Source: Bacteroidales bacterium (lineage in GTDB: Bacteria; Bacteroidota; Bacteroidia; Bacteroidales; Muribaculaceae). From it: 6,831 nucleotides of DNA. The number at the start of each line of letters is the position of its first letter. Position 1 is the first letter of the stretch. A program made the translations under genes and the position numbers. The DNA lies in the NCBI GenBank assembly GCA_004554255.1, contig SFNC01000101.1, positions 1 through 6,831 on the forward strand, in the 5' to 3' direction. This document shows, one piece after another, positions 5,956 to 6,831 of this stretch. The notes below the pieces were generated by a model that saw only the letters and a program-made list of their open reading frames with translations, searched no databases and had not been told where the DNA came from.

Positions 5956-6831
5956 ATGAGTAAAAGTAGTAATTTCTTCGGACTGCCGATATATGGTCAG
6001 CTGATAAAATCGCTTGACCGCGAAAAAATTGTTGAAATGAGCCGCAAACACGGCGGAGAGAAGTATGTAAAGAGCTTCGACGGCTACACACATCTGCTGA
6101 CAATGCTGTATGCGGTGATACAGCGGTTCGACTCTTTGCGTGAAATAGAGACGTCCATGACGGCCGAAGTCCGCAAGCTACATCATGTTGGGATTGATAC
6201 CGTGCCCAAGCGCAGCACTCTGTCTGATGCAAATGCCAGGCGCTCAGAGAAGTTCTTTGAGGATGTGTACCGGGACCTTTATGACGCCAACAAAGACATT
6301 CTTTCATCGGACAGCCGACGTGGCGGCACTGAAGACTGGGTAAAACGGTTGCGTATCATCGATTCAACCACCGTGTCATTGTTCTCCAATACCATATTCA
6401 AGGGTGTGGGACGCCATCCCAATACAGGCAAGAAGAAAGGTGGCATAAAGGTGCACGCAGTGATACATGCCAACGAGGGCGTTCCCTGTGAGGTGCAGTT
6501 CACATCGGCGGCGACAAACGACTCGTTCATGCTTGCCCCGAGCCATTACAAGCGTGATGAGATAGCGGCGATGGACCGCGCCTACATCAACTATGCCAAA
6601 TTCGAGGAACTGACCGACCGCGGAGTCGTGTATGTCACCAAAATGAAGAAGAATCTCAATTACGCGGTACTTGTGGACTGCATGCACCAGAACCCGCAGG
6701 GACTCATGGAGTATCGGGAGCAGGTCGTGGTGTTCCGCAAGGATGACATTAACCATATTGCCCGGATAATCACATACATTGACATCAAGAAAGGCAAACA
6801 GCCTAAACTTGTCTCCTTGCTGACCAATGAT
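5956..6831 (+). CDS. IS4-family transposase, DUF4372-type, 3' end beyond window
   Basis: The first 292 codons of a DDE transposase that stays open to the window edge. ATG 5956 is the only start after the in-frame TGA at 5947; no Shine-Dalgarno is seen. The N-terminal 70 or so residues (NFFGLPIYGQLIKSL, then HGGEKYVKSFDGYTHLL and SLREIE) match the DUF4372 DNA-binding region of Bacteroidota IS4 transposases. The catalytic domain shows D136 in RIIDSTT and D207 in AAMDRAY, the first two of the D-D-E triad. The sequence stops at SLLTND, just before the expected Y-x-x-R-W-x-x-E block with the third residue. Family members are near 390 residues, so roughly a quarter is missing because of the window edge, not a visible mutation. 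It would cut and paste its own element. No stop codon or frameshift is seen, so it may be active. Confidence 0.92.
   Translation, partial: MSKSSNFFGLPIYGQLIKSLDREKIVEMSRKHGGEKYVKSFDGYTHLLTMLYAVIQRFDSLREIETSMTAEVRKLHHVGIDTVPKRSTLSDANARRSEKFFEDVYRDLYDANKDILSSDSRRGGTEDWVKRLRIIDSTTVSLFSNTIFKGVGRHPNTGKKKGGIKVHAVIHANEGVPCEVQFTSAATNDSFMLAPSHYKRDEIAAMDRAYINYAKFEELTDRGVVYVTKMKKNLNYAVLVDCMHQNPQGLMEYREQVVVFRKDDINHIARIITYIDIKKGKQPKLVSLLTND

Larger units (their letters stand above)
5849..6831 (+). mobile_element. IS4-family insertion sequence, 5' part only
   Basis: The transposase gene at 5956-6831 and the hairpin before it mark the left part of an IS4-family element that runs past the window. The left edge given is a guess: CTGTCCG at 5849 opens the AT-rich segment, but without the right end neither the terminal inverted repeats nor the target duplication can be seen. 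The true edge could be anywhere between about 5760 and 5882. Confidence 0.6.

Noticed and set aside
5921..6307. Minus-strand frames opposite the transposase (5921-6307, 6376-6756)
   Set aside because: The plus strand has a full DUF4372/DDE transposase reading across both.

Overview
The window looks like Bacteroidota DNA, most likely a gut- or oral-type Bacteroidales (Prevotellaceae, Muribaculaceae or Bacteroidaceae). Four things suggest this. The only promoter-like element is a TAnnTTTG box. Neither gene has a Shine-Dalgarno sequence before its start. The main gene is a GH97 glycoside hydrolase, a family concentrated in this phylum. Its C-terminus resembles a type IX secretion (T9SS) type A sorting domain. 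Genus cannot be fixed from the sequence alone.

Layout: 1-185 is an AT-rich leader with a probable promoter (95-102) and no convincing gene. 186-5759 is one giant secreted enzyme of 1857 residues. It carries a signal peptide, three N-terminal accessory beta-rich modules, a GH97 catalytic core, a CBM35-like carbohydrate-binding module, four more accessory modules related to the N-terminal ones, one further unassigned module and a T9SS-like tail. 5760-5955 is intergenic, with a GC-rich block holding an imperfect tandem repeat, then an AT-rich stretch and a strong hairpin. 5956-6831 is the 5' 292 codons of an IS4-family (DUF4372-type) transposase, cut by the window edge before its catalytic glutamate.

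The giant enzyme appears to be its own transcription unit. No SusC/SusD partner, regulator or other polysaccharide-utilisation gene is inside the window. Its Asp/Glu pair (D783, E838) places it in the retaining branch of GH97, whose characterised members act on alpha-galactosides or beta-L-arabinopyranosides, rather than the inverting SusB alpha-glucosidase branch. The simplest reading is a cell-surface or released exo-glycosidase held on polysaccharide by many accessory binding modules. The insertion sequence sits just downstream on the same strand and does not interrupt the gene, whose C-terminus ends naturally.

No wholly new system is evident. The most unusual item is the alternating A/B module architecture around the GH97 core.
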